This document shows, in pieces, positions 15,419 through 23,629 of a stretch of 28,603 nt of DNA; position 1 is the first letter of the stretch; each line of letters starts with the position of its first letter. This DNA comes from ATZT02 sp046048135 (GTDB lineage Bacteria > Actinomycetota > Actinomycetes > S36-B12 > UBA5976), in contig JBJOGR010000004.1 in NCBI GenBank assembly GCA_046048135.1, forward strand, positions 1 to 28,603, given 5' to 3'. Position numbers and translations under genes: made by a program. Under the pieces are notes generated by a model. That model made no database searches. It was not told the DNA's origin and worked only from the letters and a program-made list of their open reading frames with translations.

Positions 15419-15940
15419 ATGAATGCATATAAGTATCTTGCTTTAGTTTTTTCCATTGTTATTGCTGCCGTTCTTCAACCTACTTTTTTTGCAAAACTTT
15501 TTTTACCTGGAGCAACACCAGACATTTTAATTGTTGTTTTAACAAGTTGGGCTTTACTTAAAGGTCCTGCAGTTGGAGCCATTGCTGGATTCGTAACTGG
15601 TTTTTTAATAGATGTTTTACCACCTGGAGATCATTTAATGGGAATATCTTCAATATTTTTAACGATAATTGGCTACTTAGTTGGATATTTGAGTCAAAAT
15701 CAAAGTAGATCTATTGCACGACCACTGATAATTTCTGCTTCAGTGGCAAATATTTTTTTAATTGCAAGAAGTATTTGGGCAAATATTTCAGGTTCGGAAT
15801 TTTCCTTGAATATTTTTGCTGTTAATTTTTTAACTCAAGGTATTTATGCAGCTTTACTTGCCGTATTTATTTATCCAGCTATTGCTTTACTGGATAAAAA
15901 ATTGGGACCTATTTCTCGTGCAGAGGAATTAAGAGTTTAA
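15419..15940 (+). CDS. mreD: Rod shape-determining protein MreD
   Basis: This 173-aa integral membrane protein has about five hydrophobic segments. It carries the family-typical LPGATPDILIVVLTSWALL near the N-terminus and the GAIAGFVTGFLIDVLPPGDHLMG region. MreD is a membrane component of the rod complex with MreC. The ATG at 15419 lies two bases after the mreC stop, and its stop directly abuts the mrdA ATG at 15941, so all three are coupled. Identification combines sequence pattern and position. Confidence 0.93.
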   Translation: MNAYKYLALVFSIVIAAVLQPTFFAKLFLPGATPDILIVVLTSWALLKGPAVGAIAGFVTGFLIDVLPPGDHLMGISSIFLTIIGYLVGYLSQNQSRSIARPLIISASVANIFLIARSIWANISGSEFSLNIFAVNFLTQGIYAALLAVFIYPAIALLDKKLGPISRAEELRV

Positions 15941-18127
15941 ATGCAAGACACAACTCATATCCGTTTAAAAATACTAAGGGCAGTTTTACTTTCTTTAATG
16001 TTTACTTTGGTCGCAAGATTATTTTTTATTCAAATAAGTTCTGGAGATGATTTTCAAGAGGCTTCTCAGCGAAATGCATTTAGAGAAGTTTTTACACCTT
16101 CAGTTCGTGGTTTAATCCTAGATCAAGTTGGCAGACCTGTAGTAGCTAATAAATCAACGGTAGTAATCAGTGTCAACACTCGAATTCTTGATTCCTTTGA
16201 GGATAAAGGCGAATCTGTAATTACCAAATTATCTTCTGTATTAAATATTCCTCAAAATGAAATAAAAGATCGACTAACTCCATGTGGAACAAAGGGTGCA
16301 AAAAAACCACCAATATGTTGGTCAGGCTCCTTATTCCAACCCATTCCAATTGCTCAAGATGTTGACAACAAGATTGCATTACAAATTATGGAACAAAAAA
16401 GTGATTTTCCTGGAGTTACAGCTGAATTAAATGCTTTACGAGAAATTCCAAGACCATTTGATGTAAACATGGCGCACATCATTGGCTATGTGGGGCCTGT
16501 GACTGATAAAGAAATTGATAAACAAAAAAAAGAGGGAATAGCATCTGATGATTTTGCATTACAAAATAACGACAAAATAGGAAGAGCAGGAGTTGAAAGA
16601 TATTACGATGCCTGGTTGAGAGGAAAACCTGGAGTAACAGTTTTAGCAGTTGATAAAGCATCAAACATAAAAGGTGTTGTAAAAGAAATTGATCCTGATC
16701 CGGGTAAATATGTTGTTTTAAATATTGATGCTAAGTTGCAATCTCTTGTTGAAGAACAATTAGCAGCAGCAATTGAAAGAGCAAGAGCTAAAAACTACGT
16801 TGGAGAATCAGGAGCAGCTGTTGTAGTAGATGTAACAAATGGTCACGTCTTAGCGATGGCAACTTATCCAAGTTATGATCCAAGAATTTGGTTAGGTGGA
16901 ATCACCCGTGAACAATTCGAAGCATTATCTGATCCAAAATCTGGTGTACCACTAATTAGTAGAGCAACTCAAGGTTTATTTGCTCCAGCTTCAATTTTTA
17001 AAGTAATTTCGACTGCAGCAGCTGCAGAAAATGGCTTTGATTTAAATGACATTTATCAATGTCCTCCACAAATGGAAATAGGTAATCGTGTTTTTAGAAA
17101 TTACGAATCTATTGGTTTTGGCGCAATTACCATGCAAAGGGCTTTAGAAGTATCTTGTGACACTGTTTATTACGACATTGCTAATAAATTATGGCTCAGA
17201 GATGGTGGATTAAATCCAGTTGAAAATCCTAAAGACGCTTTAGAAAAAATGTCATTTGCATTCGGTTTAGGTTCTAAAAGCGGTATTGATCTACCAGAAG
17301 ATGTTAAAGGACGTGTTGGAGGAAGAATATTTAAAAAAGAATTCTGGGAAAAAAATCACGAAGTGTGGTGTGAAAGAGCTGAAAAAGGTTACCCAGAAGT
17401 AGAAGCAAAAGATCCAGATCGAGCAAGAATGCTGCAAAAATTTGCTCTTGAAAATTGCACAGAAGGTATGCGTTTTCGTGCAGGAGATGCGGTGAACACT
17501 TCGATTGGACAAGGCGACACAGTTGTCACACCATTACAGATGGCAATGGTTTATGCCGCAATTGCAAACGGTGGCACTGTCTATGAACCAAGAGTTGTTA
17601 AAGCAATTATGAATCCTGATGGAACTGTTGCTCAACAAATTAATTCAAAAGTAAAAAGTAAATTACCTATATCTGATGCAACTTTAAAATATATTCAAAA
17701 ATCACTAGTAGGTGTAACTATTTCAGGAACTGGAGCACCACCATTTGTAGGTTTTCCTCTTTCAAGAATTCCTGTTGCCACAAAAACTGGAACAGGTGAA
17801 GTATTAGGTAAACAATCCACTTCTTGGTTTGCAAGTTATGCACCTGCAGATAATCCAAAATATGCTGTGGTGATGATGGTTGCACAAGGCGGAACTGGTT
17901 CTGGCACATCTGCACCAAGTGTGAGAAGAATTTATGAAGAAATATTTGGTATTCGTGGAAATACTATTGATCCAAATTCAAGTATTTTATTCGGTGGAAC
18001 GCCTAATAATTCATTACCAAAAATAAGACCTGATGGTTTACCTGATTATCCTGAAATTGAAGATTTATTAAATCCAAGCCCTACGCCTTCAATTTCTGAT
18101 TTGAGTATTACAAAGGCTTCACCATGA
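15941..18127 (+). CDS. mrdA: Penicillin-binding protein 2 (elongation transpeptidase)
   Basis: This class B PBP cross-links peptidoglycan during elongation as the partner of RodA. The 728-aa protein has an N-terminal membrane anchor (about 10-31), a pedestal/dimerisation domain, and a C-terminal transpeptidase. The transpeptidase motifs are SxxK at Ser351-Lys354 (APASIFK), SxN-type SCD at 405-407 and KTG at 615-617 (ATKTGTGEV). After the catalytic domain comes a Pro/Ser/Thr tail (NPSPTPSIS) resembling that of MreC. The SxN third position is Asp, as in other elongation PBPs. It abuts mreD and overlaps rodA by 4 bases (ATGA at 18124-18127). Confidence 0.95.
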   Translation: MQDTTHIRLKILRAVLLSLMFTLVARLFFIQISSGDDFQEASQRNAFREVFTPSVRGLILDQVGRPVVANKSTVVISVNTRILDSFEDKGESVITKLSSVLNIPQNEIKDRLTPCGTKGAKKPPICWSGSLFQPIPIAQDVDNKIALQIMEQKSDFPGVTAELNALREIPRPFDVNMAHIIGYVGPVTDKEIDKQKKEGIASDDFALQNNDKIGRAGVERYYDAWLRGKPGVTVLAVDKASNIKGVVKEIDPDPGKYVVLNIDAKLQSLVEEQLAAAIERARAKNYVGESGAAVVVDVTNGHVLAMATYPSYDPRIWLGGITREQFEALSDPKSGVPLISRATQGLFAPASIFKVISTAAAAENGFDLNDIYQCPPQMEIGNRVFRNYESIGFGAITMQRALEVSCDTVYYDIANKLWLRDGGLNPVENPKDALEKMSFAFGLGSKSGIDLPEDVKGRVGGRIFKKEFWEKNHEVWCERAEKGYPEVEAKDPDRARMLQKFALENCTEGMRFRAGDAVNTSIGQGDTVVTPLQMAMVYAAIANGGTVYEPRVVKAIMNPDGTVAQQINSKVKSKLPISDATLKYIQKSLVGVTISGTGAPPFVGFPLSRIPVATKTGTGEVLGKQSTSWFASYAPADNPKYAVVMMVAQGGTGSGTSAPSVRRIYEEIFGIRGNTIDPNSSILFGGTPNNSLPKIRPDGLPDYPEIEDLLNPSPTPSISDLSITKASP

Positions 18128-19314
18128 GTTATTTATCAGTTGATAAATCTAAAGCATTTAAAAGAAATAGAGTCAGTGATTATTTTTTTATTGGTTATGA
18201 TTGGGTTTTAATCTCAAGTGCCTTGTTGTTGTCAATAATTGGTGCTGCCTTAGTTTACTCTGCTTCAAATCAAAGATTACAAGATGCAGGATTACCTTCA
18301 GATTTTTATCTTCAACGACATATATTTAATTTAATTCTAGGTTTAATTCTAGGTTTGATAGTTTCTCGTTTTTCATTTAGAACAGCAAGAGCTTACGCAA
18401 TAATCATTTATGCGGTTGCAGTTATTGGATTAATGCTAGTTTTAATTCCTGGAATTGGTAAATCTCAAGGTGGAGCACAAGCTTGGCTCGCCCTACCTGG
18501 TGGATTTACGTTTCAGCCAAGTGAATTTACAAAAGTTGCGTTAATAACTCTTCTTGCCATGGTATTGACTGAAAGAAGAGATTCAGAATTAGTTCCACAT
18601 GATAAAGATGTGTTACTTGGTTTATCGTTAGCAGGTATTCCTGCGTTGTTAGTTTTATTGCAAAATGATTTTGGAACTGTGATGATAATTGGGGCAACTT
18701 TGTTAACTGTTTTAGTTGCTTCGGGAACTAAATTGCGGTGGGTGTTTGGATCTCTTTTTGGAGTACTTTTTGGTGGCTATATCGCATCACAACTTAATTT
18801 TATAAAAGATTATCAATTAAAAAGATTAGCTACTTTCGTTGATCCAACTCTTGATCCACTAGGTGCTGGATACAACACTTTGCAAGCAAAAATTGCAATT
18901 GGCTCAGGCGGTTGGTTTGGGCAAGGTTTCTTAAATGGACCTCAAACTCAAGGAAAATATGTTCCAGCGCAAAGAACTGATTTTATTTTCACAGTAGCTG
19001 GAGAAGAATTAGGGTTTTTTGGAGCAACTTTAGTAATCCTATTGATGGGTTTGATTTTGTATCGTTTATCAAAAATTGCTTTGAAGGCTCCAGATAGATT
19101 TGGTCGACTTACAGCTGTTGGAGTTGCTGGTTGGTTTGCCATTCAATCTTTTGAAAATATTGGTATGAATTTAGGAATAATGCCTGTAACTGGAGTTCCT
19201 CTTCCATTTGTTTCTTATGGTGGTTCTTCCATGTTCGTTTCTTGGATGGCAATTGGTTTAGCAGTTGCAATAGGGCGAGAAATTGATGATCGGGTTACCC
19301 CGATTATTCGCTAA
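18124..19314 (+). CDS. rodA: Peptidoglycan glycosyltransferase RodA (SEDS family)
   Basis: RodA polymerises lipid II into glycan strands beside PBP2. The 396-aa protein has about ten membrane helices and the SEDS motifs. GGAQAWL is followed by GGFTFQPSEFTK (about 116-137), then LQNDFGT (179-185). The catalytic-type Asp286 lies in QRTDFIFTVAGEELG, and FVSYGGSSM lies near the C-terminus. The start ATG overlaps the mrdA stop (ATGA), giving tight coupling of polymerase and transpeptidase. The Streptomyces counterpart is the SEDS gene next to its PBP2 in the same cluster. No terminator follows; a 360-nt gap leads to rne. Confidence 0.96.
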   Translation: MSYLSVDKSKAFKRNRVSDYFFIGYDWVLISSALLLSIIGAALVYSASNQRLQDAGLPSDFYLQRHIFNLILGLILGLIVSRFSFRTARAYAIIIYAVAVIGLMLVLIPGIGKSQGGAQAWLALPGGFTFQPSEFTKVALITLLAMVLTERRDSELVPHDKDVLLGLSLAGIPALLVLLQNDFGTVMIIGATLLTVLVASGTKLRWVFGSLFGVLFGGYIASQLNFIKDYQLKRLATFVDPTLDPLGAGYNTLQAKIAIGSGGWFGQGFLNGPQTQGKYVPAQRTDFIFTVAGEELGFFGATLVILLMGLILYRLSKIALKAPDRFGRLTAVGVAGWFAIQSFENIGMNLGIMPVTGVPLPFVSYGGSSMFVSWMAIGLAVAIGREIDDRVTPIIR

Positions 19315-19674
19315 AACAGGCTTAAATTCAGTTTTTCTTCTCGTATGTAAGGCGTCTTTTGAAAAATTGCGGTCTATCTTGTGAGATACTCGAAGTACTG
19401 GTTAACCACCTGGTCAAATCCAAGGTGAACAGAACCAAAAAAGACTTAGCCGAGCAGCGGTGCTCGGAAGAACGACAAAAAAGATTTGCGTAGTGCCAAA
19501 TTGGTAGTTAGACGAATTTATTTGAAGTTCTAAACAAAAGACCTTAAGAAACTTTTAGGTTTGAATTTAATTATTTAAACCAAACAGTTTTACCAACACA
19601 AACAAAATGTGTGGGTGAACAAGCTTAATAAGCATTGCTTATCTGCACTTAAAAGATTTAGGAGTAAAGCCATT
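19315..19674 (+). promoter_or_regulatory. Long structured leader/intergenic region upstream of rne
   Basis: No gene is visible in these 360 bases, but several local inverted repeats are. TATCT/AGATA (19375-19388) comes first. A two-part stem follows, with GGTT/AACC outside CACCTGG/CC-AGGTG (19400-19436). CCGAGCA/TGCTCGG is at 19450-19467. ACCTTAAG pairs imperfectly to AGGT at 19541-19560. CCAACACA/TGTGTGGG has one mismatch (19593-19615). ATAAGC/GCTTAT (19628-19642) sits just before the AGGAG (19660-19664) of rne. RNase E genes in other bacteria often have long self-regulatory leaders. The promoter position could not be fixed, so part of this may be untranscribed or the rodA 3' end. Confidence 0.5.
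19450..19467 (+). repeat. Perfect 7-bp GC-rich hairpin in the rne leader
   Basis: CCGAGCA and TGCTCGG flank the tetraloop GCGG. It is the most GC-rich stem in a very AT-rich neighbourhood. No T-run follows directly on the + strand; on the minus strand a T6 run follows after 7 nt. It is more likely a structural element of the leader than a terminator of the rod cluster. Confidence 0.5.
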
Positions 19675-21534
19675 ATGGCTGAAGAAGAAAAACCATCTTT
19701 GCGTAAGCGTTTTCGTATAGCAACATTTTCAGCATCAGAAGATGCTCCAGCTCCAGTCGTTGAATCACCAGTAGGTTCCCCATCTGTTGCTTTTCAACAA
19801 GCGGTAGTTCCACCAAGAACACAAGGGGCTAACAAACCAGATTCCGAAAATAAAGAAGATCGCGGAATATTAAGACGTGCTCGCGGAGTAAAAAGAAGAC
19901 GTGGCAGTGATGAAGAAGTTGAAAACAATGAATCAAAGGAAAATAATTTTTCCAAAGAAGAGGATTCAACTGAAGCAACTCACAGAAGAATTAGAAAAAG
20001 AGTAAGAGCTAATGATGTTAACTCTGAAGAAGTTGCAGCAGATGATCCAAACACTGTTGTAAGAGTCCGTGCTCCTAGAGAAAGAACTTCGAACAGATCT
20101 TCAACCCGAATCGATGCCAAACGCCAAAGAAGAAAAGATGGACGTGACTCTGGCAGAAGAAGAACTCCAGTTTTAACAGAAGCGGAATTCTTAGCTCGTC
20201 GTGAGAGCGTTGATCGAGTTATGGTGGTTCGACAAAATTTAGATCGAATCCAAATTGCAGTTTTAGAAGACAATATGCTTGTTGAGCATTATGTTTCCCG
20301 TGGACAATCTGCATCTTTAATTGGAAATGTTTATTTAGGAAAAGTACAAAATGTTCTTCCAAGCATGGAAGCTGCATTCATTGATATTGGCCGTGGCAGA
20401 AATGGTGTTCTTTATGCCGGCGAAGTCAATTGGGATGCTGCAGGTCTAGATGGTCAACCAAAAAGAATTGAACTAGCTTTAAAAACAAATGATTCAGTAT
20501 TAGTTCAAGTAACAAAAGATCCAGTTGGGCAAAAAGGTGCAAGACTTACCAGTCAGATTTCTTTACCTGGTAGATACTTAGTTTATGTTCCAGATGGATC
20601 AGTTACTGGAATCAGTAGAAAACTTCCAGATGTTGAAAGAACTAGATTAAAAAGAATTTTAAGAAATATAGTTCCTGAAGGTGCTGGTGTAATTGTCCGT
20701 ACTGCTGCTGAAGGTGCAACTGAAGAACAATTGCAAAAAGATGTCGCAAGACTTCAAGCCCAATGGGAAAATATTCAAAATAAAACGAAAGATAGTAGTC
20801 CTGCCTCTCTACTTTATTCTGAACCAGATCTTGCAATCAGAGTTGTAAGAGATATCTTCAATGAGGATTTCAAGAAATTAATTGTGGCTGGAAATGAAGC
20901 TTGGGACACAATTGAAGAATATGTAAAGTATGTCGCTCCAGATCTTGCAGATCGTTTAGAAAAATGGAATGGCGAAGGCGATGTATTTGCTGCGAATCGC
21001 ATAGATGAACAAATATCTAAGGCACTTGATCGAAAAGTTTATTTACCTTCAGGTGGTTCATTAGTTATTGATAGAACAGAAGCAATGACAGTAATTGATG
21101 TCAACACTGGAAAATTTATTGGTCAAGGTGGAAATCTAGAAGAAACTGTTACTAAAAATAATCTTGAGGCTGCAGAAGAAATTGTAAGACAGTTAAGACT
21201 TCGAGATGTAGGTGGAATTATTGTTATCGATTTCATCGATATGGTGCTTGAATCTAATAGAGATTTAGTTCTAAGAAGACTTGTTGAATGTTTAGGTAGA
21301 GATCGAACTAAACATCAAGTTGCAGAAGTTTCTTCTTTAGGGCTTGTGCAGATGACTCGTAAAAGAATCAGCACAGGTCTATTGGAAACCTTCTCGGAGG
21401 CTTGCGAGCACTGCAATGGTCGAGGGGTAAAGGTGTTTTCTGAACCTGTAGACCACAAGCACTCAGATAGACGTTTCAAGAGAGAAAATACTGAGGCAAC
21501 AGAAGCAAGCTCTGAAGAGACTGCCAGGCAATAG
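19675..21534 (+). CDS. rne: Ribonuclease E/G
   Basis: This endoribonuclease initiates mRNA decay and rRNA/tRNA processing. The 619-aa protein starts at ATG 19675 (AGGAG ten bases upstream) rather than at the GTG 19609 lying in a hairpin. Residues 1 to about 175 are low-complexity, acidic and very Arg-rich (GVKRRRGSDEE, RIRKRVR, DAKRQRRK), with no predicted fold. An S1-type region follows (GNVYLGKVQNVLPSMEAAFIDIG), then the RNase E/G catalytic core. The metal-binding Asp475 is in IDVNTGKF and Asp519 in VIDFIDM. The zinc-link Cys577 and Cys580 are in CEHCNGRG. There is almost no C-terminal scaffold, so the disordered region is N-terminal as in other actinobacterial RNase E proteins. It is followed by rplU-rpmA, the conserved arrangement. 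Confidence 0.95.
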   Translation: MAEEEKPSLRKRFRIATFSASEDAPAPVVESPVGSPSVAFQQAVVPPRTQGANKPDSENKEDRGILRRARGVKRRRGSDEEVENNESKENNFSKEEDSTEATHRRIRKRVRANDVNSEEVAADDPNTVVRVRAPRERTSNRSSTRIDAKRQRRKDGRDSGRRRTPVLTEAEFLARRESVDRVMVVRQNLDRIQIAVLEDNMLVEHYVSRGQSASLIGNVYLGKVQNVLPSMEAAFIDIGRGRNGVLYAGEVNWDAAGLDGQPKRIELALKTNDSVLVQVTKDPVGQKGARLTSQISLPGRYLVYVPDGSVTGISRKLPDVERTRLKRILRNIVPEGAGVIVRTAAEGATEEQLQKDVARLQAQWENIQNKTKDSSPASLLYSEPDLAIRVVRDIFNEDFKKLIVAGNEAWDTIEEYVKYVAPDLADRLEKWNGEGDVFAANRIDEQISKALDRKVYLPSGGSLVIDRTEAMTVIDVNTGKFIGQGGNLEETVTKNNLEAAEEIVRQLRLRDVGGIIVIDFIDMVLESNRDLVLRRLVECLGRDRTKHQVAEVSSLGLVQMTRKRISTGLLETFSEACEHCNGRGVKVFSEPVDHKHSDRRFKRENTEATEASSEETARQ

Positions 21535-21541
21535 GTGAGGC

Positions 21542-21563
21542 AAATCTTTAGATTTAGTAATCT
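21542..21563 (+). repeat. Overlapping inverted repeats in the rplU leader
   Basis: AAATCT (21542-21547) pairs with AGATTT (21550-21555). AGATT (21550-21554) can instead pair with AATCT (21559-21563). The two pairings are mutually exclusive. They lie in the 99-bp gap between rne and rplU. Ribosomal-protein leaders are often regulated, but these stems are short and AT-rich and could be chance or promoter sequence (TAATCT lies in the third segment). Confidence 0.25.
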
Positions 21564-21633
21564 ATAGAGACACCCTTTCCACTTGGCAAAATTTAGTTTT
21601 GTAAAAAGAAAGCATTAAAAGGAGAAAACGACA

Positions 21634-21948
21634 GTGTATGCAATAGTGCGTTCTGGTGGACGACAAGAAAAAGTATCTGTTGGTGACACTGTTGTCATGG
21701 ATCGACAAGACGCTAAACCAGGTTCAAAAATTAATCTTCCAGCTTTAATGGTTGTTGATAATGGAAAAATTACACATGATGCACAAACTTTGTCTGCAAC
21801 AAAAGTTGAAGCAGAAGTAATTTCACATGATCGTGGACCAAAAATAAAAATTCAACATTACAGAAGTAAAACTGGCTACAAGCGCAGAATTGGGCATCGC
21901 CAAGAATTAACAACTGTAAAAGTTACAGATATTAAGGTAGGTAAATAA
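21634..21948 (+). CDS. rplU: 50S ribosomal protein L21
   Basis: L21 (bL21) binds 23S rRNA in the large subunit. The 104-aa protein begins with the family-typical MYAIVRSGGRQEKVSVGD. It contains VEAEVISHDRGPKIKIQHYRSKTGYKRRIGHRQ, here split by context: the KIKIQHYRSKTGYKRR signature is complete. The start is GTG 21634 with AAGGAGA about 10 nt upstream. It is directly adjacent to rpmA (next ATG at 21949), and the pair precedes obg, a nearly universal bacterial order. Confidence 0.97.
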   Translation: MYAIVRSGGRQEKVSVGDTVVMDRQDAKPGSKINLPALMVVDNGKITHDAQTLSATKVEAEVISHDRGPKIKIQHYRSKTGYKRRIGHRQELTTVKVTDIKVGK

Positions 21949-22203
21949 ATGGCATCCAAAAAAGGTGTATCCAGTACTAGAAACGGCCGCGATTCAAACG
22001 CGCAAAGACTTGGAATTAAAAGATTTGGTGGACAACTTGTAGGCGCTGGTGAAATTATTGTTCGTCAACGTGGAACACAATTTCATCCAGGTGTAAATGT
22101 TGGAATTGGTTCCGATGATACTTTGTTCGCTTTACAACCGGGTTCTGTGAAATTTGGATCACGTCGTGGACGTCGAGTTGTAGATATCGTTCCGGCTGAG
22201 TAA
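21949..22203 (+). CDS. rpmA: 50S ribosomal protein L27
   Basis: L27 (bL27) reaches toward the peptidyl-transferase centre with its N-terminus. The 84-aa protein carries MASKKGVSSTRNGRDS, then RLGIKRFGGQ and the conserved RQRGTQFHPG. The N-terminus begins directly with the functional segment, with no cleavable extension of the Firmicutes type. The start ATG abuts the rplU stop. A GC-rich terminator lies 18 bases after the stop. Confidence 0.98.
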   Translation: MASKKGVSSTRNGRDSNAQRLGIKRFGGQLVGAGEIIVRQRGTQFHPGVNVGIGSDDTLFALQPGSVKFGSRRGRRVVDIVPAE

Positions 22204-22221
22204 CCCGTTAAAAATATTTTT

Positions 22222-22255
22222 AAAAAAGGGCGGGCAGAAAAATGTCCGCCCTTTT
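22222..22255. terminator. Intrinsic terminator between rpmA and obg
   Basis: The arms GGGCGGGC (22228-22235) and GTCCGCCC (22244-22251) form an 8-bp stem with one G-T wobble and an 8-nt loop. An A6 run (22222-22227) precedes it and T4 (22252-22255) follows, so the stem extends by A-T pairs. Followed by only four T residues, then AAATTT, it may be partial and set a lower level for obg than for rplU-rpmA. Confidence 0.8.
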
Positions 22256-22279
22256 AAATTTCTAAAAGGTGGTGATGAA

Positions 22280-23629
22280 ATGTTTGTAGATCAAGTAGTT
22301 ATCCATGCAAAAGCTGGTAACGGCGGAAGTGGATGTACATCAGTTCATCGTGAAAAATTTAAACCACTTGGTGGCCCAGATGGTGGAAACGGTGGGCGAG
22401 GTGGTGATGTTGTATTACTAGTTGATGCAAACGTAACTACTCTTTTGGAATACCATCGTCATCCACATCAAATTGCACCAAATGGAAAACCAGGACAAGG
22501 AAGTCATAACAATGGAGCAAATGGTCCAGATTTAATTTTGCCAGTTCCAGCAGGCACAGTTGTTTACTCAATGCAAAATGAAATACTTGCAGATTTAGTT
22601 AAACCAGATATGCGTTATGTAATTGCTGAAGGTGGCGCAGGTGGTTTAGGCAATGCAGCACTTTCTTCAAATAAAAGAAAAGCACCTGGATTTTCATTAT
22701 TGGGTGAACCTGGAGAAATAAATGATGTAAAACTTGAACTTAAATCATTGGCAGATGTTGCACTTGTTGGTTTTCCAAGTGCTGGAAAATCAAGTTTAGT
22801 TTCAGTGATTAGTGCAGCAAAACCAAAAATAGCTGACTATCCATTCACAACTTTGGTGCCAAATCTTGGAGTGGTAGAAGCAGGTGAAGAAAGTTTTACG
22901 GTTGCAGATGTTCCAGGATTAATTGAAGGCGCAAGTGCTGGAAAAGGCTTAGGGCTGGAATTTTTAAGACACGTTGAAAGATGTGCTGTGTTAGTTCATG
23001 TAATTGATTGTGCAACTTTAGAGCCAGGCCGAGATCCATTGCATGATTTAGATGTAATTGAAAAAGAATTAGAAATTTATGGTGGACTTCAAGATAGACC
23101 AAGGTTAGTTGCTTTAAATAAAATTGATGTTCCAGAAGCAAGGGAATTAGCAGAAATGATGATTCCTGAGATAGAAAAAAGAAATTTAAAAGGTTTTCTG
23201 ATTTCAGCTGTTACTAGAGAAGGTTTAAAAGATTTAATATTTGGTATGTCTGAGTTGGTTATTAAATGGCGAAAAGATCATATGGAAGATGAAAAAACTC
23301 GCATAATTATTAGACCAGAAGGTGTTGGAAACATTGAATTTAAAGTTAAAAAAGTAGGAGAAAGATTTTTTGTTACAGGAAGCAAAGTAGAAAGATGGAT
23401 TAAACAGACTGATTTTGCAAATGATGAGGCAGTGGGATATTTGGCTGATAGATTTGCAACTTTAGGAATTGAAGATGCATTAAGAAAAGCAGGAGCAACA
23501 CCAGGAGTGGAAGTTGCAATAGGTGAAGGTGACGACGCTGTACTTTTTGATTGGGATCCTGAAATAGATACAGGAGTTAAAAATATTCGAGGACCCCGTG
23601 GAACTGACATTAGATTGGATGGAAGATGA
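22280..23629 (+). CDS. obg: GTPase Obg (CgtA)
   Basis: This essential GTPase acts in large-subunit assembly and stress signalling. The 449-aa protein has three domains. The glycine-rich Obg fold (1 to about 156) includes AGNGGSGCTSVHREKF and GGNGGRGGDV. The G domain has G1 GFPSAGKSS (164-172), G2 FTTLVPNLG, G3 DVPGLIEGAS, G4 NKID and G5 ISAVTREG. The C-terminal OCT domain (about 345-430) contains IRPEGVGNIEFKV. The Shine-Dalgarno region AAGGTGGTGAT (22266-22276) is nearly a full anti-16S match. Its stop overlaps the proB start (ATGA, 23626-23629). In the actinobacterial order it follows rplU-rpmA. Confidence 0.97.
   Translation: MFVDQVVIHAKAGNGGSGCTSVHREKFKPLGGPDGGNGGRGGDVVLLVDANVTTLLEYHRHPHQIAPNGKPGQGSHNNGANGPDLILPVPAGTVVYSMQNEILADLVKPDMRYVIAEGGAGGLGNAALSSNKRKAPGFSLLGEPGEINDVKLELKSLADVALVGFPSAGKSSLVSVISAAKPKIADYPFTTLVPNLGVVEAGEESFTVADVPGLIEGASAGKGLGLEFLRHVERCAVLVHVIDCATLEPGRDPLHDLDVIEKELEIYGGLQDRPRLVALNKIDVPEARELAEMMIPEIEKRNLKGFLISAVTREGLKDLIFGMSELVIKWRKDHMEDEKTRIIIRPEGVGNIEFKVKKVGERFFVTGSKVERWIKQTDFANDEAVGYLADRFATLGIEDALRKAGATPGVEVAIGEGDDAVLFDWDPEIDTGVKNIRGPRGTDIRLDGR

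Noticed and set aside
19396..19440. Possible signal recognition particle RNA or RNase P RNA in the rne leader
   Set aside because: GGTCA followed by paired CC/GG recalls SRP domain IV, but the conserved tetraloop and AGCAG side are missing. The RNase P core motifs are also absent.
19609..19674. Longer rne start at GTG 19609
   Set aside because: It lies in a leader hairpin, lacks a ribosome-binding site, and adds a sequence unlike RNase E. ATG 19675 follows AGGAG.
23278..23610. 110-aa antisense ORF within obg
   Set aside because: It mirrors the conserved OCT domain coding sequence and has no independent start signal.
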